Shown here piece after piece: positions 13,658 to 25,348 of a DNA stretch of 64,000 nucleotides (positions within the stretch are counted from its first letter, which is position 1; every line of letters begins with the position of its first letter). Under the pieces are notes generated by a model. It made no database searches. It was not told the origin of the DNA and saw only the letters and a program-made list of their open reading frames with translations. The position numbers and the translations under genes were made by a program. The stretch lies in the NCBI GenBank assembly GCA_021527695.1, contig JAKFAO010000001.1:1178001-1242000 (forward strand), read 5' to 3'. The stretch comes from Naematelia aurantialba (lineage: Eukaryota; Basidiomycota; Tremellomycetes; Tremellales; Naemateliaceae).

Positions 13658-15766
13658 CTACATGCCCCGCCCTCTCCCTTCTCTGCCTGCAGGTGCGCCG
13701 ATTCGGCCTCTGAATCCCCTTGTCCGGGCTCTACCAAGCACCCTGCCTCCTCTACTCGGAACCCAATCGCCGCCCTCTTCCATTTTTGTCGACGCCGACG
13801 CCCTTCCCCCAGATCCATCCATCACGTCATCGTGCGCGCTGGTGACCCTGGACTCGCCGCCTGCATCCTCATCGTTCGCGGCAAAGGTCTGCAGAGTGTG
13901 CGGCGTGTTGCTCTGTCGTGGTTGTATCTCTGCGGCGGCCTGGCTGCCCAACAAGCCAGCTTTGGTCAACAGAAACTTCCACAGCGGATCCATCGCCGCG
14001 CGGTCCTTCCCCCAGACGAATTCCAGCTCTACCGCGGCACCGGCGAGCATGTCCTCTGTCGGCATGCGCTGTGTGTCGTCGGGTGGAGGCCTGGGCAACA
14101 CCAGCCGCAGCAGAAGACGCATCAGTGGCTCTGCGGCGTTCGCGCTGGGGTTGACGTTGTTGAGGTCGTTTGGCAGCGCAGCCTCGACAGCGCCAGAGGC
14201 AACAGCATCAGCGGGCAAGGCGCCTTGGCCACGGGCCGCCTGGCGCCGTGCGGCACGAGACCATGTATTGCGATACGGCGAGAGGAGGATCGCGTGTTCG
14301 TCCACCCACTGTGCAGCGGGCATAAGATGTACAGGCTCTGGGTGCACGGTGCCTATAGGAGCTGGAGCGAGCTGGATCGACTGGAGAACGGGGAAGAGCT
14401 GGGCGTGCAAGTCGAGCACAGTGATGGCAGGGTGGCTGGGGGTGTGCGTAAGGGTGTTCGGAGGAGGAAAGAGACGCGAATACGAGGTGTTTGGCACCAG
14501 GTTGTCGGGCCGCGTTATGCTCTACGGAAGGCGCTTAGCGACGACTCTACACAGAGGGACGGAAACTCGGAGCGTACGTCGGGAATGCGGGCGGGCGAGA
14601 AGGACCATGCGAGGATCCACCGGACCGTCTTTGCAGGCTTGATAGAGCGGATAAAGTAGTTCTCTACTCGATTCTCTCGGAGCAAGTCGACCAGGGGCTG
14701 CAGGCTCGCGTACTTGCCGATCAGGCTGGTGTACCACAGACACCGCTCGCCAAGCTGGACTGACTCGCGTATCATCCGACCGACAAAGGTCACCTCGCCT
14801 CCAAATGTGATCAGTTCGTTGTCTGCTCCCGTTGGCGCCTACATCGGTCGTCAGCCAAAGACTCGGGAACTGTGCAGTGACGGGCTGAGAGAACGGAGGA
14901 GGAGAGAAGCCGCGGGACGTACGGCATGAGCAGGCGCAACCTTCGCCTCGCTGCCTTGTTGCATCTCGTCCGCTGACGCAAAGAACGGAGGATTACAAAC
15001 CATCATGTCGAACGTCATATCCATGTCTCTCAGGGGAAACAGGATCGGCCCAGACGGCGCCTTGAAGAGGGGTATGGAAGACGGTGGTATGTTGTTGATC
15101 GACAGTATCGACTGAGCATGCTGGAAGGATACATCGTTGATCTCCGTCGCGACGATCACCGCATTCGGACGGAGACGATGTAGAAGGAGCGGATAGATGA
15201 CGGACGCTCCTGTGCCGCTATCGCCGTGAGCTCGGGCTCCCACGAGACGAACAGCGGCGTGGTGAACTCACATGTCCAGTATTCGAAGGCTATTGGAGGC
15301 GTGAGCAGACCATTTGTTGCCTGGTAGTCGGGGATCGGCTGTTTCCCTGTTCTTGCCGGCTAGGTATGGCTCGAGATCGAGGACATGCGCGAGGTAGTCG
15401 ACCCGATTGGACAGCTTGAGTCGATCAGCCAGGTGCTGGGATGCTGGAAAGGTGGATGGCAGGATGACAGGAGACACGAACAGTGGGGCACAGCCGGTCT
15501 TCTCGTAGTTCTACATCATAGTTCCAGTCTTCTTTCAGCAAAGCCTGAGTAAGGTGTCGCAATGCCCCTTGCTTGCTGAAATCTATAGATGCTCGGCTAG
15601 ATTCCAGGCCCACCGTCAGACTGGGATGATCAGCAGTCGCCACACCTGACGACTAAGGCGCCTGTCAGCGCAGGGATGGGACGCACAAAGGGCTCAGAGA
15701 GGGATACTTTGTTGCGAGCTCCTTGAAGTCTGGCCGTCGCCCTGCATAGGGGTTGTGTGGGTGCAT
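13658..15766 (-). CDS. METTL16-type RNA N6-adenosine methyltransferase
   Basis: Homologue of human METTL16 and fission yeast Mtl16, which methylate the ACAGA box adenosine of U6 snRNA using S-adenosylmethionine. Six exons (15766-15687, 15620-15482, 15435-15272, 15217-14923, 14838-14578, 14521-13658) join in phase to 600 residues. The N-terminus MHPHNPYAGRRPDFKELA matches the family. Motif I is LDIGTGASVIYPLL, split by an intron. The catalytic motif NPPF sits in MVCNPPFFAS. A later block (GRMIRESVQ..., TVRWILAWSF) is the METTL16 signature after the Rossmann core. The 287-residue last exon is Ala/Pro-rich and has no clear vertebrate-type conserved region. The start is 314 bp from the divergent HIG1 gene. 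Confidence 0.9.
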
Positions 15767-16080
15767 GGCAGAGTCGCTAGAAGCTCTGACATGACGAGCT
15801 GAACAGCAGCAAAGCATGCAGCGCGCCTGATTTTGGTTTGCCACCCTGAAACGGAGCTTATCAATAACGGCAGAAAGGCCACGTCACCCCACCATCCATT
15901 CCTATCGCGGCTTCCGATCTGTGCTCGCAACTGGCCGTTCACTAGTTTTATCCACCCATCCACTCGATTCGACTCGACTTGCAGCGCGCAGCGCACCCGC
16001 CCCACTGAAACGGGCCGTGCTGAACGTGCTGTCCGTTGCACAGCCTCTACGATAACTCTACACCGCCCAGACCCGACACC
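15767..16080. promoter_or_regulatory. Divergent promoter METTL16-like / HIG1 gene
   Basis: 314 bp between two divergent ATGs. It includes CCACCCATCCACTCGATTC-type pyrimidine-rich sequence upstream of the HIG1 gene, typical of fungal 5' regions. Confidence 0.45.
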
Positions 16081-17130
16081 ATGGCACAGCCGTCGTCAGA
16101 AATTCCCGCCTCTAAGAGAGGCGGCGTACCAACCACCATCGACGAGTGGCTTCCGGCGGACTTTAAGCCTATGACCTTCCCCCAGCTGATGTGGGCGAAG
16201 CTCAAGGCGGCTCCGCTAGTGGGTGTTGGGATGGCAGCGACCGTGGCGTCGTTTTGCATGGCGACGTATTCGATGAAGCTGGGGAATTCGCGTAAATTTA
16301 ATTACTGGTTGCGATGGAGAGTTGCGTGAGTCTTGCCCGTTCTCCCTCGTGTATCGCCGGCGACATCGAAAACTCCACGATAAGTGCGACTACGATGACT
16401 ATGTTGACTATGATCACTATGATGACTACACCTATAACAACTACAAGTACCACTGCCTCCATCCCCAAGAACAAATATCTATCTATCCACTGCTATTCCT
16501 CCCTTGAACACCCGCCAAGACCTGCCCCTGACCCCCACGCTCGCATTGCATGCCTTTTGATCCAACCTTGCTGGCATACCCTGTTTTGATCCGTTGCGGT
16601 GGCTGACTGCATCCAGATCGCAAGGAGCGACCATCCTCGCCGCGGTGTGGTACGGCGGCGTCGCCTTCACCGCCGAACAACAACAAGATTACTACCACCG
16701 CAACCTCCTCGCCCTAGGGGACTACCGCGTCGTCCGTCCCAATTCTTCCGAGTCTGAATCCGAATCCAAATCCGACTCGGACCGCGCCTCGACCGCCTCG
16801 ACCGCCTCGACCGGCGCGGACCCCTCCTCGTCAGGATCGACGGAAAACAGCCCCTACCCGCCGCCGGTGGAAGAACGACCCCGCCTGAGCGAGTTTGCGA
16901 CGCGCCTGCGACAGGCCGAAGCAGCGCACAAGGCGGAAAATGAGGCACTTGCGAAGGGCGAGACTAGTGGCGGCGGGACGGTGGCGGACCGGCTCCGCCG
17001 CAGGGCAGACAAGGAACGTCAGCAGCGTTTGGCTCAATCACAGGCAGCGGCCGAGCAGACCAAGGCCGAGCAGACCACGGCCGAGCAGACCACGGCCGAG
17101 CAGACCACGGCCGAGCAGACCAAGGCCTGA
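16081..17130 (+). CDS. HIG1-domain respiratory supercomplex factor (Rcf1-like)
   Basis: Inner mitochondrial membrane protein of the HIG1/Rcf1 family, which supports cytochrome oxidase assembly and III-IV supercomplexes. Exons 16081-16325 and 16617-17130 splice in phase to 252 residues. The HIG1 domain spans both: hydrophobic helix one is PLVGVGMAATVASFCMATYS, then the polar loop LGNSRKFNYWLRWRV, then helix two ATILAAVWYGGV with the QQDYYHRN edge. A Ser-rich acidic linker, a charged coiled segment (DRLRRRADKERQQRLAQ) and a C-terminal pentapeptide repeat of the EQTTA type follow. Longer than yeast Rcf1 (159 residues) mainly because of linker and repeat. The 291-nt intron is long for this window and carries ACTATGATG-like repeats. 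Confidence 0.88.
17053..17127 (+). repeat. 15-bp coding tandem repeat (EQTTA)
   Basis: Five consecutive near-identical 15-bp units of the form GAGCAGACCACGGCC at the 3' end of the HIG1 gene, encoding Glu-Gln-Thr-Thr/Lys-Ala. In-frame, so the protein length can vary with copy number. Confidence 0.85.
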
Positions 17131-17394
17131 GACTGTGCCATGGGAGTGACAAAATGACAGGCGGAGATTAAGAGGGTCACAGCGCAGACTCACATGTATC
17201 ACTACTGCAGCATTTCACAATGCACCGTACCCACCTCATCACTATACGTCGACGCCGTATATGTAATCCGCAGTCCCCGGGCTCGAGGGTCGTTACTCTT
17301 GTCACAGTGGGGTGTCGTTCTAAACTGATAAATCCCAGTCCTGAACTTGTATGATTAGCGTACAGTGCAGAGCGTGCTTCATGCATCCAGTTGC

Positions 17395-17520
17395 ATGTCT
17401 TAGCAAGCATGACATTCATACGACGCCGTCCGAGTACATGACATTCATACGGCATCGTCACAGCGCATGGCGTTAATACGACTTCGTCCCAATACAGCAT
17501 GACATTCATACGACATCAGG
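17395..17520. repeat. Imperfect ~30-bp tandem repeat
   Basis: Four spaced copies of CATGACATTCATACGAC-like sequence, about 30 bp apart, in the gap between the convergent HIG1 and Arp8 genes (17131-17554). Nothing else is visible in that gap. Confidence 0.6.
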
Positions 17521-17554
17521 ATGTCGTTCCCAACGACCACGTTCCACGCAGCCG

Positions 17555-20453
17555 CTAGAAGAAAAAGTACCTCTCCTTCAACGCCCTCGCTCCCACAGCC
17601 TCCCACTCGTCTCTCCCAATCCACATATCCGCCAGACTCTCCAGATTGCACATCACGCTCGCCCCTTTCCAACTAACGAACCGCGGGTTCAAGTTGCGCG
17701 GCGGCGGAACGAGGTTGACATTATCTCCTAGACCTTTGGCCCGCAATAGTGCCGGTAACCTAGCACCCGCACCGAATCAGTTTCTCAACTCTACACGCTG
17801 CCCTCGCTCGTACTCGTATGCCAACTTACCGTTCAGCCACGAATGGTCCGAGACCTTTTAGCGCGGATCCGCCTCCGATGAGCAGGATCGACGAAGACGC
17901 AATCTTGACTTTGTTCTCAGTTCCAGCTAGCGCCAGGCTAGCGACGATCGCCGCGTCAAGCGGCGCGTGGGAGGCTTCGTCGATCAACTCGGACGGCGAG
18001 ATGATGGGCACAGGTATAGATGGGGGAGCTGGTTCCCCCGAGCTCGCGGGCGGAACCGGAGTTGTTTCGAGTGGCGTGGGAGCTGGTGTAGCTTCCACAA
18101 GCGGTTTCGAATCGATCGAGACTGCAGGGGCAGGCTGTGAACCAGTAGGAGTTTCATCTGAAGTCTCCTCGGACACCTTCTGGACTTCCCCACTCGAGCT
18201 AACAGTGCTATCTGCAGCCATCGGCGCAGACAACGCATCGACAGTCGCTGCGCGCGGTGGGACTGGTGGAGCGGGAAACAGATGCGCGCAACACGAGCGC
18301 ATGGCGCTTGTCTGCATTCGTCAGACCAGCACTTCACCTGGACAGGAACCGACACACCGGTTCACCGTAGCTTGATGTGATGAGGTCATCCAGTCCATCA
18401 GATTCCAGCTTGAACGACTCGTCACTCTTCTTGCCTTCAAAGTCGATCTGGATACTATCAGCTCTGCCCCGTGTTTTGTCCATTGCTGTTGAGACTAACC
18501 ATCCGCGTGTCGAAAAAGCACTAAGGCAATGTCAGATACACTGATGCAAACGGCGCAGTGACATACCAATGGTGCCAGAATATTCTCATCGTACGTTCTG
18601 AGAGCGAACTTCAGGGTCAAACCTTCGGGCCGCAGAACGTGGAAATCCCAAGGAGTATTAGCCACCAGGTGCTACAACTCTTGTCAGTCACACTTCCAGG
18701 CATAGTGGACAACAGCAAACCTCTTCAAGGGTACAGATTTTGATCTTCAGATTGTCCATCATCAGCCAATCTTGTGTGTTGGCGAGGTTCAGATCCTTGT
18801 ACGGAAATGCAGATTTGGACAAAATAGCGACTAGCGCTCTTGTAATGTCGTCACCGCCATAATTGACTTTCATCCTTGACTTTCGTCAGAGACTCGCGCC
18901 GCAAGTACAGAAGGGGCCCTCGTACCTGGATTCTGCATTCACGACCCCTTCGTCCACGCAAGTGATCGATACTTGCTGAGCGCCTACGTCGACTACGCAC
19001 GCGCTCGACATGCCCGCTGCAAAGATAGCCGCGTATGCCTCCTTCGCGCATGTCAGTAGGATTCCACGTATGGGGGATAACTAACCTGATGCACCGCGAT
19101 CTCGCGGAAGCCCATGATGCGCAAAATCAGATCGGACATGGCCTGCACGTAGATTCTATCACCATGATCGGGCACGATCAGTACGACAGAATATGACTGT
19201 CGCGTGTGAGCTTGCATTGCCATTGCCGAAATAGGTAGCTCACCTTGTACTGAGCAGGGGAGATATCCAGTTCAGACTTCAGCGCTTCTCGCAAAATGGT
19301 CTCGATGTCGTCCAGTAACAGCTGCAGTGAGGCCCAATCTCGCTTGTTGAACGTCCGGTATAGCATAGGATAACGAATCTTGAATCCAGACGATTCTGGC
19401 AATCGTAAAGCCTATACACGAGTCAGCAAAGTCTTTGATCGGTGTCTGCGTGAAAGCTGACCTCGGTGCCTATGAAGTAATCCCTCCCGTTCACTTCGGT
19501 CCAGTCAAATCGGTATGGGTCGTTATGTTCGGGGATAGGCTCTGGTCGGACTCTGCTGTTGGCAGCAATGACTCTGTCTCGGTCTTTCCAGTCCGTTTTG
19601 AGCCGGTTCGCGCTCAGTTTCTCGCGAAGGTAGCTGCGCAGATAGCCGATCTTGGCATCCATCTGATCCATTCGTGTCGTCAGTATGACCACCAGATCAA
19701 GGTAATTTCACCACTCACGGGATCAGCAGCATCCTCATTCGTGTCCTCTTCCATGTTCACGTCCGCGTCGTTCCCGGACTCGCTCTTTATCCGTTTTGCG
19801 CGACGTTCAGCCGTGCCGGTACTATGACCATTCGTGGCCCGCTTTGATCCTCCATTCCTGCTCTGCGGGTCTCCGCGTCGAGCTATACAGTTTGGTACTT
19901 CTTTTGGGTAGAAATCGCTCGCTCTGCCTAACCGCAGGTTCCGCGACCCGGGATGAATGATGAGCGTCCTCGCGAGGGGGTGCTACTCGCATCAGCTTTG
20001 CTCGTATATATGCAGAGCCGAGCTGACCTCTGGCGTCTGTCCTTCCTCCACCAGCTTCTGCCGCTCCTCTGCAGCACTGCGCCGCTCCATATCGCGCTTC
20101 GCCACAGAGATTTGACGCGCGACCTCGACATTAGATTCCTTTTGGAGGAAATCACCCGCAGGGTTGCGGACATTATACAGCCCTGGCACGCGGGCTGCAG
20201 TATACGCAAGAAGGCCCTCGACTTTCTGCCAGCCACATCAGCTCGCAGTCTTGTAACCTCAGGAATGGAAGCTGGTTGACGGCCTCACCTTTGGCTTGCG
20301 AGTGGGTGGTCGACGCACAGGAGCCGGTGCTGGGATAGGAGTGGTCGATGGCCCGGCTATGGGGTCAGACACTTCAAAAACCGATGGCGATGCTGCTTCG
20401 GACGCAATGCCTCCCGTTGGCTCCAAGAACGGGGTAAGCGTTGCGGTTTCCAT
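17555..20453 (-). CDS. ARP8: Actin-related protein 8, INO80 complex subunit
   Basis: Nuclear actin-related protein of the INO80 chromatin remodeller, where Arp8 with Arp4 and actin forms the module that binds linker DNA. Multi-exon on the minus strand from ATG at 20453 (METATLTPFLEP) to TAG at 17555-17557. Recognisable blocks in order: IIHPGSRNLRLGRASDFYPK with a later IARRGD (Arp8 N-terminal start of the actin fold); an inserted basic/acidic stretch (AERRAKRIKSESGND, EEDTNED); VNGRDYFIGTE; FKIRYPMLY; FREIAVHQEAYAAIFAAG; CVVDVGAQQ; MKVNYGGDDITRAL; ILLIGGGSALKGLGPFVAER; and PRNLNPRFVSWKGASVMCNLE near the end. The actin-type nucleotide loop is altered, as is usual in Arp8. The promoter is shared with NOP2. 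Confidence 0.93.
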
Positions 20454-20657
20454 GACTGCTTCAGAGCCTCTTGACGAACAGACATTGTCGTCTAAAATGT
20501 CTTGGACAATGGTCTTGGTAGCCAGTGGATGATAATGATAATGCCACGTGTGCTAATCAGGCACCACTCTGCGGTTGTCGCCGCCAACAAAAGATTTCAA
20601 GCTTTCGACAGGTCTCTGTCCTCACCACAAGCACCCGTATTGAGAGCATTGCACAAC
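20454..20657. promoter_or_regulatory. Divergent promoter ARP8 / NOP2
   Basis: Only 204 bp separate the ARP8 ATG (minus) and the chosen NOP2 ATG (plus). Both encode nuclear growth-related proteins, so coordinated expression from a shared promoter is likely but not shown. Confidence 0.55.
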
Positions 20658-23065
20658 ATGGGTCGCAAAGCACGGAACAAGCAAGCACCGCCTACCCCTC
20701 TGGGTGGTCCCAAGCATGCCCGGAATGGAGCAAAGGGCAAGCGCAAGGCACCTTCATCGACCGACGAGCGGAAAAAGTTCAAATCTGCAAAAGGACCGGC
20801 CAAAGTGAAGCAGCCGCGGGTATTCACCAAACGCCAAAAGAAGGAGGACGATGAGGGCGAGGACGAGGACAGTGACCTTGAAGATGCGTTGCAGCCGGGA
20901 GAGTTGAGCGATGAAGATGTGGAACTGCTCAAGGTCAAAAACTTGAAGAAGGGCAAGGGCAAGAAGGCGGTTGTTGAGGAGGACTCGGAAGACGAGGACG
21001 AGGACGAGATCGAGCGAGGAGAAGCTAGGGAACTGGTCTTTTCCGACTCTGAAGGAGAAGTGGAGGTTGGGGCGGAGGCCATACCAGCGGGACAACACAT
21101 GTTCGACCTGGACGAAGCGCCTCCTTCTGACGAGGACGAGGAAGAGTTCCCGGCAGACGAGTTCGGCGAGGACGAAGATGACGAGGAGATGCTGGGCGAC
21201 TCTGACGACGATGAAGCCGACTCTGCGTTCGATTCTGAACCCGAGGATGGAGAGGGTATGGAGGTCGACGAGGGAGAGGATGACGCTGAAGATGACGCAG
21301 AGGAAGATGGAGACCTCCAGACTAACCTGGAGGATGACTTGACAAATGAGGGATATACTCTTCCGGCGGTGGACCGAGGCGGCGAAGTCGAGGAGCACGA
21401 GCACGGGACGAGTCTGAGAGAAGTCGAAGGGCGGATGCGGTGGCTCGTAGGAGTCTGCGCGGGCAAGGAGGACAAGCTGTCAAATGGTGTTCCCGGAAAG
21501 TGAGCTCTCTTCCCTCGCCCTGGCGCCTCATTGTAGGGGACGGAGGGCTGCCAAGTTGACTGGTTCAGATCACGCTCAGACCACCTCTTGCAATTGCAAC
21601 ACGACATCGCGACGTACTTTGGCTACAACGTCTTCCTCGTTGGCAAGCTGATGAAGCTCTTCCCTGTGGATGAGGTATGTGTCCTCGGTTATACCTCTTT
21701 CGTCTGCTGATGCCCCGGTCAGGCATTGGCGTTCTTCGAGGCCAACGAATCGCCTCGACCAGTGACGATTCGCGCAAACACCCTACGCACGCGACGACGC
21801 GATCTCGCCCAGGCCTTGATCAACCGTGGGGTCAACCTCGAGCCGATTGGCAAATGGTCCAAAGTCGGCTTGCAGGTATTCGAGTCTTCTGTGCCCGTCG
21901 GTGCCACTCCCGAGTACCTCGCGGGACACTACATGCTCCAGTCGGCATCTTCGTTCCTGCCTGTCATTGCGCTCGCACCACAGCCAAACGAGCGCGTTCT
22001 GGACATGGCTTCGGCACCCGGAGGAAAGACGACCTACATCTCTGCGCTGTTGCAAAATACGGGAACAGTGTTTGCCAACGACTCGAACAAGGCTCGCACG
22101 AAGAGCCTGACGGCAAATGTGCACCGTATGGGGTGCAAGAACGTCGTGGTCTGCAACTATGATGCACGAGAGTTTCCGAGGGTTATGGGGGGATTCGACC
22201 GAGTTCTGCTGGATGCACCGTGTTCCGGCACGGGAGTCATCTCCAAGGACCAAAGTGTCAAGGTCAACAAGGTGAGTCGCTCGTCCGGGCCGTTGCATCC
22301 TGTGTCCAGTGTCAGGAGAAACAGTCGTGGCTGACGGGTTGGGGCAGACCGAGCGGGACTTCCAGCTGCTATCGCATCTGCAGAAACAGCTGATCCTGTG
22401 CGCCATTGATTCGTGCTCGCCCACTTCTTCCACCGGCGGCTACGTCGTCTACTCGACATGCTCAGTGACTGTAGACGAGGACGAGTCGGTCGTCGACTAT
22501 GCTCTGAAGAAACGGCCAAATGCAAGACTGGTTGAGACTGGGCTAGAATTTGGAGTGGAGGGATTCCGGAGCTTTGAAGGCAAGACGTTCCATCCCAGCT
22601 TGAACCTCACCAGACGGGTATGTGGCTCCGTCACCTGTATAGATCCAGCTGATGTCTCAGTTCTACCCGCACAAACACAATATGGACGGTTTCTTCGTCG
22701 CCAAGTTCAAAGTCGAGAAGCGGACCAAGAGCCAGGTGAACGGAAATGGTTCTGCCCAGGCTACGGCCGGGGACGACGTGGCTGTCGGTGGTGCTGAGGA
22801 CGGCGTCAACGGAGAGTCAGCGTTCGCCGCAGCAGAAGACGAGGCGTACATCAAAGGTCAGATTCCTCTCGTGTCCGTCCGGTCTAGCGGCAAGCTGACA
22901 GGCGCAGAGAGCAAGCGGAAGCATCTGCTCAAGACGAAGGGGATCAAGCTGCAGCCGAAGGAAGCGGGCAAGGCGCAGGCTTCGACGGAAGCGGCAAACG
23001 GCAGCGGGCAGATCAGGCTGCCAACGGGGAAGAAGGTGACGCAGAAGCGAAGGGTCAAGGCGTAG
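20658..23065 (+). CDS. NOP2: Nop2, 25S rRNA (cytosine-C5) methyltransferase
   Basis: Nucleolar methyltransferase that makes m5C in 25S rRNA and is needed for 60S assembly. Exons 20658-21499, 21569-21674, 21723-22271, 22348-22617 and 22661-23065 join in phase to 723 residues. ATG chosen for the basic start MGRKARNKQAPP typical of Nop2; an upstream in-frame ATG exists near 20530. Residues about 50-240 are extremely acidic (Asp/Glu/Ser), then the RsmB/NOP core: LDMASAPGGKTTYISALL (SAM binding), LLDAPCSGTGVISKD (motif IV, catalytic TC/PC pair) and YSTCSVTVDEDESVVDYAL (motif VI Cys). The Lys-rich C-terminus (KVTQKRRVKA) fits nucleolar targeting. All catalytic motifs are intact. Confidence 0.96.
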
Positions 23066-23424
23066 GCGTTGCGGTCGCGGTCGCAGAGAGGGCGGAGGAT
23101 GGAGAGGGCGGAGGATGGAGAGGGCGGAGGATGGAGAGGATGGAGAGGGTGGTCAAGGTGGGCCGGGGTGTGGTGTGGGGGTAGGCTGTGTTCACACTGT
23201 ACAGTTATCTCGCATGCTATGCCATACGTCGTTGAGCGGGTCGACCGAGGTACAAGTGGGTCGACTGGGACAGAGTATCTTGGCATGGGGGCATGGCCAC
23301 GCTGCTCATTGCGTATCTGGATGATCTATTGCGATACATGACGAACCGCATCGGTGCTAGTGCTACTATAGTGGTTTTGCGGACTCATGGCTATATGAGG
23401 GCTCGCGAGATCCATGACGCTGAG
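23066..23424. other. Convergent intergenic region with GGATGGAGAGG repeats
   Basis: Between the NOP2 and GH28 stops. Positions 23090-23160 contain several GGATGGAGAGGGCGGA-type imperfect copies (period about 16). No gene seen. Confidence 0.5.
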
Positions 23425-25348
23425 CTACAGAGTCCCTCCGTTGTCCGTCTCGAGCGTCGAATTGCTCGGATGGCACTGGTTGAGCCCCTCGGTGCCGTCG
23501 AGCAAAAAGTTGTTGCAGACAAAGCTGATCTCTGGGTGGTCTTGCCTGCCAGGACGGAGGTCGATGTGGTCAAACGTCCAGTCGTAGCATGGCCGGAGCT
23601 TGGAGCAGTCCATCCAGACGAGGCGGTTGCCCGTGCCGGTGCCGGTGAAGTTGGAGAGGTGGATGTCGTGCCATCTGGTTAGGTCAGCTTTGCGGCGTCG
23701 ATTCGAGGCGTGGACTGATTTGTGGTGACACGGTACAGCAGTACACTGCAACAGTACACCAGGACAACAGAACAGCAGTACACCGTACAGTCTACCAGTC
23801 GTACACAGTACAGTCGTACACAGTACAGTAGGACACAGTACAGTCGTACACACAGCACAGCAGGAAAGACACTCACGAAAAGGTCGAAGGCGGGATCTCC
23901 GCGCCGCCCTTGACATCAGGCAGGTACGTCAGCGAGGTATCCACCGCGATGGGGTGCATGATATCCTCCATGTACACGTCTTTGACCGTCACGTTCCTGC
24001 AGTACCCGTGGCCGCCGCCGCCGCCGTTCGGGGGGATGCCGTGCCACTCGGAGATCCACGACTTGAAGTACACCCCTTGGTATCCCAGGCACTGGGTGGA
24101 CGGGAACAGCCGGATGTCCTGCAGGTGCACGTCCTCGATGATGTCCAGCACGCCGGGGTACTGCGCGATGCTGCCAAAGGCGATCCCGGTCCCGCCGTAG
24201 CACGAGACGTTGCGGGCGGTGATCATGGTCGAGTTGGGCTTGAGCGCGATACAGTCGTCTCCGCCTTGGTAGACGAAGTTTTCAAAGGTCAGATTGTGCG
24301 TCTGGTACGTGTCGGTGCCGTCGGTGTTCTGCAGCCAGTTCTTGTCGTCCGACGCCGACTGTCCGCAGTATCAGCATCGCACCGGGAACAAAGAAGCCAG
24401 GTATGCCTAGGATGCATGCAAGGCGAGAATGGGGATTCGCGACAAGGACATGGTAGCGTGGACGTGGACGGCCAGCCACTCACCTCGGGGTTGTACGAGG
24501 TCGCGTTGACGTAGAAGTCCTTGATCAGGATGTTCTCAGACTGGATGGTGATGAGCGCCCAGAACTGCGGCTGCACAATCGACCAGTTCTTGATCACCAC
24601 GTTCTTGCTCTTCTCGATGGCAAGCGACATGGGCCGGCCGAACTTGTTGCCAAAGTCCCGGGCGTAGTCGTACCACGCCTGTCCGCCGCCGTTGATCCCG
24701 CCCTTGTCGTTGCCGTCGAGCGTGTAGTCGTGGCCCCGGATCACAAACGCCAGCGCTGCTCCAGTCAGTCGACTGCTTCTCTCGTGCTTCCCCCCCTCCT
24801 CTTCCTCCATCCCCATTGGGCGCCGTACATGCTGCCCCCTCTGTCCTTGCAACGATGGTGTTCGCCGTGGCGGCAGGCGTTCGGTCACTCACATTGGTTC
24901 TGGAAGGGAAACACGATGCGGTTGTCAATCCAGTACTGAACGTCCTGGGAAAACGAGATCCAGCCATGTACGTCGAGCGTCGAGTGCTCGAGCTCAATGA
25001 TGATAGGTCGCGAGATTGTGCTGGCCGGCGTCAGCTCTGTCTCTACGTGCATACTCACTAGTTCGCATCAGGAAGACGGACGACACCGCCTTTGCCGCAC
25101 TCGTTAACCGCCGCGAGAAAGTTGTCGGTGTCGTCTTGCCCTGGGCCAAGGCTCCTGAGGTTGCACAACTTGCGCGCATAGCCTGCTGCTGGGTCGTAGT
25201 AGTGGTGAGTCACCTCGAGAGCTGTATGGGGGTGCAGGAGCTGCTCGACCGCGTCGACGATGTGTTCGGTCGAAGGGAGAGAGAGGTCGATGACCCCTGC
25301 GAGCGCAGGGGCTAGGCATGCCAGCGCGCTCAGAGCTCTGAATATCAT
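23425..25348 (-). CDS. Secreted GH28 glycosidase (exo-polygalacturonase / rhamnogalacturonase type)
   Basis: Pectin-degrading glycoside hydrolase of family 28, a right-handed beta-helix. ATG at 25348 gives the signal peptide MIFRALSALACLAPALAG, so the enzyme is probably secreted. Blocks: GQDDTDNFLAAVNECGKGG (family start), LQNTDGTDTYQTHNLTFENF with the catalytic NTD, YQGGDDCIALKPNS with the two Asp, CYGGTGIAFGSIAQY, then GVYFKSW. Most endo-acting GH28 have GHG where this has GTG and RIK where this has YFK; such changes occur in exo-acting groups, so exo activity on galacturonan or rhamnogalacturonan is the best guess. A TACAGT-rich repeated intron (about 23689-23879) precedes the last exon (WHDIHLSNFTG... 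to TAG). Divergent from a sugar transporter. Confidence 0.9.
23733..23868. repeat. TACAGTCGTACACAG simple repeat in GH28 intron
   Basis: Imperfect tandem arrays of ACACAGTACAGT/GTACAC units inside the last intron of the GH28 gene. Confidence 0.75.

Noticed and set aside
13577..14659. 360-codon plus-strand frame
   Set aside because: Antisense to the GC-rich last exon of the METTL16-like gene, whose splicing and family match are strong.
20597..21607. Serine-rich 336-codon frame on the minus strand
   Set aside because: It is the antisense of the acidic GAG/GAC-rich part of NOP2, which reads as Ser/Leu on the other strand; no domain and no start context.
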